DNA of 64,000 nt from an uncultured Muribaculaceae bacterium (GTDB lineage: Bacteria; Bacteroidota; Bacteroidia; Bacteroidales; Muribaculaceae). A program made the translations under genes and the position numbers. This document shows positions 34,997-44,018 of this stretch, piece by piece; positions within the stretch are counted from its first letter, which is position 1, and each line of letters begins with the position of its first letter. The notes under the pieces were generated by a model. The model did no database searches, was not told the DNA's origin, and saw only the letters and a list, made by a program, of their open reading frames with translations. Where the stretch lies: NCBI GenBank assembly GCA_910579845.1, contig CAJTWL010000003.1, positions 62,001 to 126,000 of the forward strand. The letters are read 5' to 3'.

Positions 34997-36205
34997 ATGA
35001 AAATGAATAATAGAATATATACTCTTCTTTTCGCGTTTGTCTTGTTTCATGCAAACGTGATGAAGGCGGAAGAAAATGATATCAAATACAATGAGTTCAA
35101 CCCTGTTACAACAGGTGTCACCACATTGTCGATCGCACCTGACGCACGCGGAAGTTCAATGGGTAATCTCGGCGTGGCTACCGACCCGGATATGAACTCT
35201 CAGTTCTGGAATCCATCCAAATATGCTTTCGGATATTCCACAGGCGGTCTGTCTCTGTCATATACTCCATGGTTGCGTAAGATCGTGAACGACATTTTTC
35301 TTGCGAATCTTTCCGGCTATTGGAAGCCTGGCAGTAACGACAATCAGGCGTTCAGTGCCTCGTTGCGTTATTTCTCATTGGGAGAGGTGTCGACCTACTA
35401 TGGGGAAGGTGCGAATGTACAGACTATCAATCCGTATGAGTTCGCTATAGATCTGGGTTATTCGCGAAAGCTCTCCGAGAAATTCTCAATGGGAGTTGTG
35501 TTGCGTTATATCCTTTCCGATCTGTCGTATCAGGATACGCAGACGGGTGAGTCCAACAGCGCTGCTTCCGCATTCTCTGTGGATCTTTCCGGATATTACA
35601 CCACATATCCCATGATTGGCAGAAGCGAATGTCAGTTCTCGTGGGGTTTCGATCTCTCGAATGTCGGTACCAAGGTAAGCTATGATCATGGCGCCAATAA
35701 TGCCTTCCTGCCGACTAATCTTCGTCTTGGTGCCAATTTCATGTTTCCGCTTGCAGATTACAACACGCTGTCGTTCGGTCTTGACTTGAACAAGCTTCTT
35801 GTTCCTACAAAACCTCGCGAACGTGATTATGAGACTACCGAGGCCTATGAAGAGGCAAAAGAGAAATGGGAGACAATGTCTCCTATCACAGGTATCTTCA
35901 AGAGTTTTACAGATGCTCCGGGTGGCGCAAAGGAGGAGCTCCAGGAGATAGGTGTCAGTTTCGGAGCCGAATATGCATATAATCAGCAGTTCTTCCTCCG
36001 TGCCGGATATAATTATGAGAATGCCAATAAAGGCGGCAGAAGCTATTTCGCGTTCGGTGCGGGTTTCTCGCTTAATGTGGTTCAGCTTGATGCTTCATAT
36101 ATGCTTGCTACCGCACAGAGCAGTCCGCTCGACCAGACATTGAGATTCTCACTGACATTCGATATGGACGGTCTGCGTGATCTTTTAGGAAAAAGGAGGA
36201 AATAA
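34997..36205 (+). CDS. porV: T9SS outer membrane beta-barrel protein PorV
   Basis: A 402-residue FadL-like outer membrane barrel that shuttles T9SS cargo from the translocon to PorU. The signal peptide ends near residue 24 (MKA). The mature start NEFNPVTTGVTTLSIAPDARGSSMGNLGVATDPD is the standard PorV opening, and the alternating amphipathic strands end with aromatic-rich LRFSLTFDMDGLRDLLGKRRK. It lies after the second PorU-like gene with inverted-repeat element B inserted between, and immediately before ispF. ATG 34997 has an AGGA motif directly upstream; ATG 35003 is possible. Confidence 0.92.
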   Translation: MKMNNRIYTLLFAFVLFHANVMKAEENDIKYNEFNPVTTGVTTLSIAPDARGSSMGNLGVATDPDMNSQFWNPSKYAFGYSTGGLSLSYTPWLRKIVNDIFLANLSGYWKPGSNDNQAFSASLRYFSLGEVSTYYGEGANVQTINPYEFAIDLGYSRKLSEKFSMGVVLRYILSDLSYQDTQTGESNSAASAFSVDLSGYYTTYPMIGRSECQFSWGFDLSNVGTKVSYDHGANNAFLPTNLRLGANFMFPLADYNTLSFGLDLNKLLVPTKPRERDYETTEAYEEAKEKWETMSPITGIFKSFTDAPGGAKEELQEIGVSFGAEYAYNQQFFLRAGYNYENANKGGRSYFAFGAGFSLNVVQLDASYMLATAQSSPLDQTLRFSLTFDMDGLRDLLGKRRK

Positions 36206-36210
36206 ATTTC

Positions 36211-36690
36211 ATGTATAGAATAGGTCAGGGTTTTGATGTACATAGGCTGGTTCCGGGTAGGGAGCTTTGGCTTTGTGGAATAAAACTGGATCATGAGTCG
36301 GGACTGTTGGGTCACAGTGATGCGGATGTTGCGATACACGCCCTTTGCGATGCGCTTCTGGGAGCGTTGGCTATGCGTGACATAGGTTATCATTTCCCGG
36401 ATAACGATCCCCGTTATAAGGATATTGACAGCAAGGTGCTTCTGTCGGAGGTGATGAAACTTATAGCCGGCAGGGGTTATGAGGTAGTGAATGTGGATAT
36501 CACCATATGTGCGGAACGCCCGAGAATAAGTCCTCATATCGATGAGATGGTAAAGGTGTTGTCCGCTATTATGGATACAGATGCAGGCAATGTATCTGTC
36601 AAAGCCACCACTACCGAGAAACTCGGATTTACAGGTAGGGAAGAGGGGATTTCAGCTTACGCAGTGTCTTTACTGCGGAAAACATGTTGA
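36211..36690 (+). CDS. ispF: 2-C-methyl-D-erythritol 2,4-cyclodiphosphate synthase
   Basis: An MEP-pathway enzyme converting CDP-ME 2-phosphate to MEcPP for isoprenoid synthesis. The 159 residues contain metal-binding GFDVHR (Asp and His), the HSDADVAIHALCDALLGAL motif with the third metal His, DSKVLL, and the KATTTEKLGFTGREEGI signature near the end. It starts five bases after porV. The porV-ispF order seems to be conserved in T9SS bacteria such as Porphyromonas (recalled, not checked here), so cotranscription is likely. Confidence 0.95.
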   Translation: MYRIGQGFDVHRLVPGRELWLCGIKLDHESGLLGHSDADVAIHALCDALLGALAMRDIGYHFPDNDPRYKDIDSKVLLSEVMKLIAGRGYEVVNVDITICAERPRISPHIDEMVKVLSAIMDTDAGNVSVKATTTEKLGFTGREEGISAYAVSLLRKTC

Positions 36691-36731
36691 AGGTTTTGTA
36701 TTTAAACAGCTTCTAAAATCAGATAGAAAAT

Positions 36732-37595
36732 ATGCTTGATGTAATTTACTGGAATGCGAATCCGATTTTTTTCTCCATCGGACCTGTCTCCGTACGGTGG
36801 TATGGTTTGATGTTTGCAATCGGTTTTACCATTGGTTACTGGATTGTCTCCAAGATGTTCAGGCATGAGGGTGCCCCCGAACGATGGCTTGGGATATTGC
36901 TGGGATATGTTGTAGTCGCCACAATTGTAGGTTCCCGTCTCGGACATGTATTCTTTTATGAATGGGATTATTATTCGCAACATCCGGTCGATATCCTGAA
37001 AATATGGGAGGGAGGACTTGCGAGTCACGGTGGCACGATTGCCATAATTATTGCTCTTTTCCTGTTCTCCAGATTTGTGAGTCATAAACCGGCATCCTGG
37101 GTATTTGACAAGATAGTGGTGGCAATCGCGCTTGTCGGCGGGCTTATACGAATGGGAAACCTGTTCAACAGCGAGATATACGGAGGTCCTACAGACCTTC
37201 CCTGGGGATTTGTCTTTCTTAGAAACGGGGATATTGCGGCATCTCATCCGACACAGATTTATGAAGCCTTCTGTTATTTCGTGTTGTTCGGACTGTTGAT
37301 GTGGATGTATTGGAAGAAGAACGCGGAGGAACGCCCTTGGCTTATCACGGGAATATTTTTTATAGGAATATTTCTTCCGCGTTTCCTTATAGAGTATGTA
37401 AAGAATGTACAGGTAAGTTCGGAATATGAGATGATAGCCCGATACGGCATGAATATAGGGCAGATGCTGAGCATCCCGTTTATACTGATAGGTGTCGGGC
37501 TTGTGATATGGGCGATGACCCATCCACGTGAACATTTCTCTTTCCCAAACAGATTCGCAGATGAAGATACACCTGAAAAAAGAAAGAAGCGCTGA
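36732..37595 (+). CDS. lgt: prolipoprotein diacylglyceryl transferase
   Basis: An inner-membrane enzyme that transfers diacylglycerol from phosphatidylglycerol to the lipobox Cys of prolipoproteins. It has 287 residues and about seven membrane helices. The conserved Lgt signature is present (RMGNLFNSEIYGGPTDLPWG, about residues 137-156), followed by HPTQIYEAF. This genome makes many lipoproteins (several in this window), so the substrate supply is evident. The last codons (TPEKRKKR) and the stop are encoded by the terminator stem-loop. Confidence 0.95.
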   Translation: MLDVIYWNANPIFFSIGPVSVRWYGLMFAIGFTIGYWIVSKMFRHEGAPERWLGILLGYVVVATIVGSRLGHVFFYEWDYYSQHPVDILKIWEGGLASHGGTIAIIIALFLFSRFVSHKPASWVFDKIVVAIALVGGLIRMGNLFNSEIYGGPTDLPWGFVFLRNGDIAASHPTQIYEAFCYFVLFGLLMWMYWKKNAEERPWLITGIFFIGIFLPRFLIEYVKNVQVSSEYEMIARYGMNIGQMLSIPFILIGVGLVIWAMTHPREHFSFPNRFADEDTPEKRKKR

Positions 37596-37612
37596 TGCGC
37601 TTCTTTCTTTTT
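37577..37612. terminator. bidirectional terminator overlapping the lgt stop codon
   Basis: A perfect 16-bp stem (37577-37592 with 37597-37612) around the loop TGAT. A-rich on the left and T-rich on the right, it works for lgt (+) and sufS (-), which converge here. The lgt stop TGA (37593-37595) is the loop itself. Confidence 0.85.
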
Positions 37613-37645
37613 CAATATGATCTTCGTGAATCCGGTTATAGCTTG

Positions 37646-38857
37646 TCAGAACATAGTTACAACACGTTTTACAGCGCTTATGAACGCGTCTGCCTCTTCA
37701 AAGGTGTTGTATACGGCAAATGATGCTCTTGCGCATCCCGGGATGCCTAAGTGTTCCATAAGGGGTTGTGCGCAATGATGCCCTGTGCGTACAGCCACAC
37801 CGAGTTTGTCAAGCAGAAATCCGAGATCGTAATTGTGAATCTCCCCTATGTTGAATGATATCACAGCAGACTTGTGCGTTGCGCTCCCATATATCTTCAG
37901 TTGCGGAATCTCAAGAAGTCGGGGAGTGGTATATTCCAGAAGCTCCTCTTCATGAAGGCGGATATTGTCAATTCCTGTCGACTCAATGAAATCAATAGCT
38001 TTAGAGAATGCCGCAATATCTATGAAATCGGGGGTTCCGGCCTCGAATCTGAAAGGCAGATCTGCAAATGTTGTCCCTTCGAAGCTTACATGCTTTATCA
38101 TCTCTCCGCCACCCTGATATGGCGGCATTGACTCCAGCAGTTCTCGTTTCCCGTATAGTACGCCTACACCGGTGGGACCATACATCTTGTGTGCTGAAAA
38201 GACATAGAAATCACAGTCAAGATCTTTGACATCTATCTTCATATGAGGTGATGCCTGAGCACCGTCCACAAGTACCGGAACTCCGTTCGAATGGGCTATT
38301 CCGATCATATCCTCGATGGGATTGACAGTTCCAAGCACGTTGCTTACGTGAGCGAAAGATGCAAATTTCGTATGGCTGTTGAAAAAAGATTTATATTGTT
38401 CTATGTCAAGTTCTCCGTTGTCATTTATATCTACAACATGTATTTTGATATTTTTATGTCGTTGAAGCAGCTGCCATGGGACAATGTTGGCATGATGCTC
38501 CATTACTGTCAGTATTATCTCATCCCCGTCCAAGAAACGGTCACCGAAAGATGATGCCACGAGGTTTATAGCCTCTGTGGTTCCTCTGGTGAATACTATC
38601 TCTTCAAAACTATCGGCATTAATGTAGCTCTGAATTCTTCTGCGAGTATGTTCCTGCAGGTCTGTGGCTTCCTGTGAGAGCGTGTGTACACCGCGATGCA
38701 CATTGGCTTTGGTGTGCTCATATAATTCCTTAATTCTGTCAACTACAGTGAGAGGCGTCTGTGAGGTTGCCGTATTGTCAAGATATATCAGCCTATTGTC
38801 CCCTATATTCCTGTTCAGAATAGGAAATTCCTTGCGTATTTTATCAACATCGAGCAT
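37646..38857 (-). CDS. sufS: cysteine desulfurase SufS
   Basis: A PLP enzyme that supplies persulfide sulfur for Fe-S cluster assembly. It has 403 residues: MEHHANIVPW with the PLP-stacking His, SAHKMYGPTGVGVLYG with the Schiff-base Lys (about 226), and RTGHHCAQPLMEHLGIPG with the catalytic Cys in a short loop, typical of group II (SufS) enzymes. It is last in the sufC-sufD-sufS operon, 30 bases after sufD. No SufE or SufU acceptor is seen here. Confidence 0.95.
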   Translation of the reverse strand: MLDVDKIRKEFPILNRNIGDNRLIYLDNTATSQTPLTVVDRIKELYEHTKANVHRGVHTLSQEATDLQEHTRRRIQSYINADSFEEIVFTRGTTEAINLVASSFGDRFLDGDEIILTVMEHHANIVPWQLLQRHKNIKIHVVDINDNGELDIEQYKSFFNSHTKFASFAHVSNVLGTVNPIEDMIGIAHSNGVPVLVDGAQASPHMKIDVKDLDCDFYVFSAHKMYGPTGVGVLYGKRELLESMPPYQGGGEMIKHVSFEGTTFADLPFRFEAGTPDFIDIAAFSKAIDFIESTGIDNIRLHEEELLEYTTPRLLEIPQLKIYGSATHKSAVISFNIGEIHNYDLGFLLDKLGVAVRTGHHCAQPLMEHLGIPGCARASFAVYNTFEEADAFISAVKRVVTMF

Positions 38858-38887
38858 AGTTGTTCTATCGCTCCTTATTATATTTTA

Positions 38888-40231
38888 TTATTTTGCGCAC
38901 TTTCCGAGATTGCAGTTACGGCATGCGCTTCTCTCTCCGGCAAAGCGGCGCTCCACCATCATATGCAGTTTGTCGCGTAGTTTGGGTATACCTATTTTAT
39001 CAATCACATCCGACATGAATGCCTGTTTTAACAACAGACGTGCAGTATCTTCCGAAAGCCCTCTTGTACGCATGTAGAACAGTTGCATCTGGTCGAGTCT
39101 GCCTATCGCACAACCATGTGAACATTTCACATCATCATTGTATATCTCCAATTCAGGACGGCTTGTCACTGAGGCTGTGTCGCTTCCTACAATATTCCTG
39201 TTTGCCTGATATGCTTCTGTTCCGACAGCCCCGTAGTCGACATATATTCTGCCGGTGAATGATGCCGAGGCGTTGTCGTCTGCCGTGTATTTGAAAAGTT
39301 CCTCGGATTTGCAATGTGGTTTGAGGTGTGATATTTTTGTGTATGTAGACAATCTTCGTTTCTCATCCTCAATTGCAAGTCCGTAAAGATTGAGCAGGGC
39401 GTTCTCTCCTTCGAAACGGCAGAAATACTCATTACGGGTTGTGCCGTTGAAAAGCGTCAGACCGTCTATTGTCACATTGCTGCCTTCCTGCTGTGTCAGG
39501 TAAAGAGATGATATTCTGTTTGTCTTCTGTGAGGACTCTTCGAGAGAATAGTAGTCGAAAATTGCATTCTTGCCTACGAATATCTCAACTGTCTCGAGCG
39601 AAAGGAAATCTATTTCCGGGTTTTGTGTATGGTCGCATACCAGAAGTCTGGCTTCCGCTTCATCCTCGATTATTATCAGAAGTCTGCGCACTGCCATCAG
39701 CGGCTGTCCGTTCTCCAGTATGTTTACGAGCTGCAGCGGGTGACCGAGTCTTGTACCGCGTTTTACATACAGAAAATATCCGTCTTGTGCGAGCAATGTG
39801 TCAAGAGCCACGACAGGATTGGACAGCTGAGCCGCCTTGCTGTAATATGTTGACACTATTTCCGGATAGTTTCTTGCCGCCTCGCGTAGACTGCATACAA
39901 CAACTCCATTCTCTTCCGCTGTGGAAGTAGAGGTGTAGGTGTCATTGATAAGCATTGACAAAGAGCGTGAAAGCGTTGGTACATCACAACTGAATGTAGC
40001 TGCCGGATTGACGTCTATAGGCACGTTGGCGATATTAATACCGTAGTCCGGCGCCAGCATCTCCTCCAGATCACAGTTTTCATAATTGTCGCTTCCTCCT
40101 TTTGGCAGAGTCATACCCTTGAGCATATTGTATGCTGCGGGACGCAATGCGTTCAGAAGCCGTGCGGAGTTGGAATCCACAAGCTCCCGATGTTGCGAAT
40201 ATAGCTCCAGATATTGGTTTAATGCACTCAT
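38888..40231 (-). CDS. sufD: Fe-S cluster assembly scaffold protein SufD
   Basis: A 447-residue beta-helix scaffold component of SufBC2D. The SufB/D C-terminal core is clear: SRPELEIYNDDVKCSHGCAIGRLDQMQLFYMRTRGLSEDTARLLL. The ATG at 40231 is chosen because a strong AGGAGGG lies about eight bases upstream; a TTG at 40249 would put that ribosome-binding site inside the gene. It follows the sufC stop by 15 bases. Its usual heterodimer partner SufB is not encoded in the window. Confidence 0.93.
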   Translation of the reverse strand: MSALNQYLELYSQHRELVDSNSARLLNALRPAAYNMLKGMTLPKGGSDNYENCDLEEMLAPDYGINIANVPIDVNPAATFSCDVPTLSRSLSMLINDTYTSTSTAEENGVVVCSLREAARNYPEIVSTYYSKAAQLSNPVVALDTLLAQDGYFLYVKRGTRLGHPLQLVNILENGQPLMAVRRLLIIIEDEAEARLLVCDHTQNPEIDFLSLETVEIFVGKNAIFDYYSLEESSQKTNRISSLYLTQQEGSNVTIDGLTLFNGTTRNEYFCRFEGENALLNLYGLAIEDEKRRLSTYTKISHLKPHCKSEELFKYTADDNASASFTGRIYVDYGAVGTEAYQANRNIVGSDTASVTSRPELEIYNDDVKCSHGCAIGRLDQMQLFYMRTRGLSEDTARLLLKQAFMSDVIDKIGIPKLRDKLHMMVERRFAGERSACRNCNLGKCAK

Positions 40232-40245
40232 GGTCAACCCTCCTG

Positions 40246-41007
40246 TCAATCCTCCTTGTTGTCAACTTCCTCCTTGATCCAGTCGAAGCCCCGTCTCTCT
40301 ATCTCTTTGGCAAGTTCAGGACCACCTGATTTGACTATCCGCCCTTTATATAACACGTGGATGAATTCGGGTTGCAGATAATCGAGCAGGCGCTGATAAT
40401 GGGTGATTACTATTGTGGAGTTTTCCGCATTTTTAAGCTTGTTGACACCGTCAGCCACAATTCGTAGAGCATCCACATCAAGTCCTGAATCAGTTTCATC
40501 GAGAATTGCAAGTCTTGGTTCAAGCACAGCCATCTGAAATATTTCGTTGCGCTTCTTCTCGCCTCCTGAGAACCCCTCGTTTACAGAACGGGAAGCAAGT
40601 TTGTTGTCAAGCTCTACGATAGCGCGTTTCTCACGCATAAGTTTAAGAAAGTCAGTCGCGCTCATCGGCGGCTTGTTCATAAACTCGCGTTTTGCATTAA
40701 CCGCGGCTCTCATGAAGTTTACCATAGATACTCCGGGGATCTCTACCGGATATTGGAAACCGAGAAAGATACCTTCATGGCTGCGTACCTCCGGTGCCAT
40801 CTCCAGTAGATTCTTCCCTCTGAATACGGCTGTGCCCTCGGTAACCTCATATGCAGGGTTGCCGGCAAGCACCATTGAAAGTGTGGATTTGCCCGAACCG
40901 TTCGGTCCCATTATCGCGTGAACCTCTCCGGGCTTTATCTTAAGATTTATACCTTTTAATATCTCCTTGCCGTTTATGCTGGCATGCAGATTCTTGACTG
41001 TTAACAT
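40246..41007 (-). CDS. sufC: Fe-S cluster assembly ATPase SufC
   Basis: An ABC-type ATPase of the SUF system, 253 residues. It shows Walker A GPNGSGKST (about 34-42), Q-loop, the SufC-specific signature FSGGEKKRNE, Walker B LAILDETDSGLDVD and the H-loop ITHYQ. It begins the sufCDS operon; a TAATTTTG box on the minus strand at 41048-41041 is a candidate -7 element with a poor -33. In most Bacteroidales as I know them sufB precedes it, but here the upstream neighbour is a CvpA-like gene. Confidence 0.95.
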   Translation of the reverse strand: MLTVKNLHASINGKEILKGINLKIKPGEVHAIMGPNGSGKSTLSMVLAGNPAYEVTEGTAVFRGKNLLEMAPEVRSHEGIFLGFQYPVEIPGVSMVNFMRAAVNAKREFMNKPPMSATDFLKLMREKRAIVELDNKLASRSVNEGFSGGEKKRNEIFQMAVLEPRLAILDETDSGLDVDALRIVADGVNKLKNAENSTIVITHYQRLLDYLQPEFIHVLYKGRIVKSGGPELAKEIERRGFDWIKEEVDNKED

Positions 41008-41129
41008 AAATTCTATCGTTGTTTATCATCATCCCTGTTGCAAAATTAACATTTTTTGCCGGAAGAGTCTTGGTGTATGGCGGGTTTTAACCAGTTTCTA
41101 AGTATAAACAAATAAAACAGTGTATTTTC

Positions 41130-41669
41130 CTATGATATGGATTTTGCTTCCTCCAGCTGTAGGGTATGAGCCAGATCTTCCACAGACTCGCCTCCTAATA
41201 TAGCAGGAGATATAAGCATGACCAATTCGACAATATTACCGTCATCCGCCTTTGCATATCTGAGAATCTCCGAGCCGGGTCTCATCCCAAGCCACAGATT
41301 ATATATCACAGAAAGAAGCAGCATGTATCTTATCAGACAGAACAGACTCCCTGCAATGCTGCCGAGTATTTCAGGTTTTTTGCGGAAGATAAGGTTCAGA
41401 AACCGGGTGCAAGTGTCCAGCACACCATATACAAACAGATACACTATGCCTGTAGCTATAACGCTGTAGATATAATTCCCTTCCACACGTGTCCCGATAC
41501 TTGGCATCAGTACACGGAGAGCATCGTCGACCGGTGGAGCGAAAAGATGTGCGCAGACAATACCAAAGCAGAATCCGATAAATTTCGGAATCTGCTTGAC
41601 AATGCCTTTGCGGTAGCCTTGCAAAAGAGCCAGAGCCGCCACAAACAATGGTATTACGTGGTATATCAC
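41130..41669 (-). CDS. CvpA family membrane protein
   Basis: A 179-residue inner membrane protein with four predicted helices (about 1-16, 28-45, 66-85, 105-125) and the CvpA-like layout: an RKGIVKQIPKFIGFCFGIVCAHLFA block near the N-terminus. CvpA proteins in enterobacteria affect colicin V production and envelope stress; the role here is unknown. The start is GTG at 41669, about 38 bases after the ackA stop, so it probably belongs to the pta-ackA transcript. Confidence 0.7.
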   Translation of the reverse strand: MIYHVIPLFVAALALLQGYRKGIVKQIPKFIGFCFGIVCAHLFAPPVDDALRVLMPSIGTRVEGNYIYSVIATGIVYLFVYGVLDTCTRFLNLIFRKKPEILGSIAGSLFCLIRYMLLLSVIYNLWLGMRPGSEILRYAKADDGNIVELVMLISPAILGGESVEDLAHTLQLEEAKSIS

Positions 41670-41707
41670 GCGCCTGTTCTTAAAATTTTTTTAACAGAAA
41701 AACTATC

Positions 41708-42907
41708 TTATTTTGCTCCGACGAGCATTGCCGTATCCTCGGCAATCATCATCTCCTCGTCGGTAGGAATCACTACAACGTGTATCTTGGAGTCTTTGCC
41801 GGAAATTTCTATCTCTTCACCACGCACCTTGTTCGCTTCCGGGTCAAACGTCACGCCCATGAAGGCGAGATTGCCGCATATCGCTTCGCGTGTACCAGTC
41901 TGGTTCTCTCCTACACCGCCTGTGAATACAATGATGTCCACACCGCCGAGCACCGCCGCATAAGCGCCGATATATTTCAGTATGCGGTATTCATACATAT
42001 CCATTGCGAGTTTCGCACGCTCATCGCCGGCTTTGATTCCAGCTTCTATGTCACGCATGTCGTTGGATATTCCGGAAACACCCAGAACACCGCTTTCTTT
42101 GTTTATTATCTTCTGTAGCTCATCGGCGCCTATGCCACGTCTTTGCATAAGATAAACCAATGCTCCCGGGTCGATATCGCCTACCCGTGTACCCATCATC
42201 AGTCCCTCTGTAGGAGTCAGCCCCATCGATGTGTCGACACTTTTGCCGTCCTTTATTGCGGTGATGCTTCCTCCATTGCCGATGTGGCAGGTGATAATTC
42301 GCTGTTTCTCATATGGCAGTCCTAAGAATTCGCATGCGCGGCGCGATACATAGCGGTGGCTTGTACCGTGGAATCCGTAGCGGCGTATTCCGTAATTCTT
42401 GTAATCTTCGTATGGCAGTGCATACATATAAGCCTTTGCAGGCATGGTCTGATGAAAAGCCGTGTCGAATACTGCAACCTGAGGAGTATCCGGCATAAGA
42501 TCCGACACTGCCTCTATACCGGTGACATTGGCAGGATTGTGGAGCGGTGCGACAGGATAGCATTCCTTTACCTTCTCGATTACTTCGGGAGTGATAATTA
42601 CGGATTTGTTGAAATATTCCATGCCGTGTACCACACGGTGTCCTACTGCACCGATCTCGTCAAAGCTCCTGATAACACCGTTTTCAGGATCTGTCAGCAC
42701 CTTCATAACCTGTTTGATAGCCTCTTTGTGGTCAGGCATATCAACGGTGATTGTCTCTTTTGAGCCGTCTTTGAGTCTGTATTTAAGAAAAGAGTCCGGC
42801 AGTCCTATTTTCTCTACACCCCCTTCGGCAAGCACAGCTTTTGTGTCGCTGTTGATTAATTTATATTTTACACTGCTGCTTCCGCAGTTCAATACCAATG
42901 TTTTCAT
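41708..42907 (-). CDS. ackA: acetate kinase
   Basis: It converts acetyl phosphate and ADP to acetate and ATP, the energy-yielding step of acetate fermentation. The 399 residues carry the ASKHA-fold motifs LVLNCGSSSVKYKL at the N-terminus, VGHRVVHGMEYF, YGFHGTSHRYVS and IVFTGGVGENQ. ATG at 42907 gives the canonical MKTLVLNCGSSS start; the longer open frame upstream lies in the pta-ackA spacer. It follows pta by 16 bases. Confidence 0.96.
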   Translation of the reverse strand: MKTLVLNCGSSSVKYKLINSDTKAVLAEGGVEKIGLPDSFLKYRLKDGSKETITVDMPDHKEAIKQVMKVLTDPENGVIRSFDEIGAVGHRVVHGMEYFNKSVIITPEVIEKVKECYPVAPLHNPANVTGIEAVSDLMPDTPQVAVFDTAFHQTMPAKAYMYALPYEDYKNYGIRRYGFHGTSHRYVSRRACEFLGLPYEKQRIITCHIGNGGSITAIKDGKSVDTSMGLTPTEGLMMGTRVGDIDPGALVYLMQRRGIGADELQKIINKESGVLGVSGISNDMRDIEAGIKAGDERAKLAMDMYEYRILKYIGAYAAVLGGVDIIVFTGGVGENQTGTREAICGNLAFMGVTFDPEANKVRGEEIEISGKDSKIHVVVIPTDEEMMIAEDTAMLVGAK

Positions 42908-42923
42908 ATTGCTTGCCTCTTGT

Positions 42924-43937
42924 TTAAAGTTTTTTGTCACCGATTGCCTGATTGCAGGTGACAATTATAGTGTTGACGATATCATCTACTGTAGCACCGC
43001 GCGAAAGATCGTTGACAGGTGCGGCAAGACCCTGGAGAATGGGACCTACGGCACCGGCGCCGGCAAGACGCTGTACAAGCTTGTAGGCGATGTTGCCGGT
43101 CTCGAGCGAGGGGAAGACAAGAGTATTGGCATGACCCGCGACCGGACTTCCGGGAGCTTTCATTGTTCCGATGGCCGGAACGATAGATGCGTCGCTCTGT
43201 AGCTCTCCGTCCACTTTCAGTTCCGGATCAAGTTCATGGGCAAGTTTTGTAGCCTCGATAACTTTGTCTACCCGTTCGTGAGTGGCGCTGCCCTTTGTGG
43301 AGAAGCTGCATAGAGCCACTACAGGATCAAGACCTGCGATATTTTTTGTTGTGGCGGCTGTAGCGACTGCTATTTCAGCAAGCTCCTTGGCAGTAGGATC
43401 CGGAACTACCGCACAGTCTGCAAATACAAGCATATGGTTGTCTCCGAATGGCACATTCTCCGGAAGAAGCATGATAAACGCTCCACTTACGACCGAGATT
43501 CCCGGTTTTGTCTTGAGTACCTGGAATGCGGCTCTGAGCACGTGTGATGTGGGGCTTAAAGCGCCAGCCACCATCGCATCCGCATCACCGCGCTTGATGA
43601 GAAGACAGCCGAGATATAGAGGATTCTTCACAGTCTCGCGTGCCTCTTCAATACTTATGCCTTTCTTCTTGCGCAGCTCTGTAAAAAGCTTTGCATATGG
43701 TTCAGTTGTTGTCGTGTCTTCCGGGTCAATGAAGTTGGCCTTCTCAATATGCTGCAGACCAAACTCGAAAGCTTTGTCGACAACAGCCTGACGTTTGCCG
43801 ATAAAAGTGACATCGGCGATCTTCTCGGCGATTATTTTGTTGGCGGCCTGAAGTGTCCTGGGCTCCAGTGATTCGGGGAGCACGAGGCGTTGCGGATGTT
43901 CCTGCGCCTTTTGTGTAAGTCTCTCAAATAATGTCAT
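42924..43937 (-). CDS. pta: phosphate acetyltransferase
   Basis: It interconverts acetyl-CoA and acetyl phosphate. The 337-residue short form lacks the regulatory DRTGG domain and has the PTA_PTB core, with AGALSPTSHVLRAAFQVL and FPSLETGNIAYKLVQRLAGAGAVGPILQGL. ATG 43937 fits the family start (MTLFERLTQKA). It is first in the pta-ackA pair. A TAACTTTG box at 43972-43965 (minus) could be the -7 element, though I see no good -33. It is divergent from the LptF/G gene. Confidence 0.95.
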   Translation of the reverse strand: MTLFERLTQKAQEHPQRLVLPESLEPRTLQAANKIIAEKIADVTFIGKRQAVVDKAFEFGLQHIEKANFIDPEDTTTTEPYAKLFTELRKKKGISIEEARETVKNPLYLGCLLIKRGDADAMVAGALSPTSHVLRAAFQVLKTKPGISVVSGAFIMLLPENVPFGDNHMLVFADCAVVPDPTAKELAEIAVATAATTKNIAGLDPVVALCSFSTKGSATHERVDKVIEATKLAHELDPELKVDGELQSDASIVPAIGTMKAPGSPVAGHANTLVFPSLETGNIAYKLVQRLAGAGAVGPILQGLAAPVNDLSRGATVDDIVNTIIVTCNQAIGDKKL

Positions 43938-44018
43938 AGTATGATTCAAGTTTATTTTGATTAACAAAGTTACAAAGAAAATTTGTAAATTTGCCATGAA
44001 ATTCACGTCACTTTGAAT

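Noticed and set aside
36702..37535. 277-residue minus-strand frame opposite lgt
   Set aside because: Antisense to a clear Lgt protein; His/Tyr/Lys-rich composition typical of complement of membrane-protein codons.
44013..44018. TTG start for the LptF/G gene
   Set aside because: An ATG two codons later gives an equivalent protein; kept as an alternative only.
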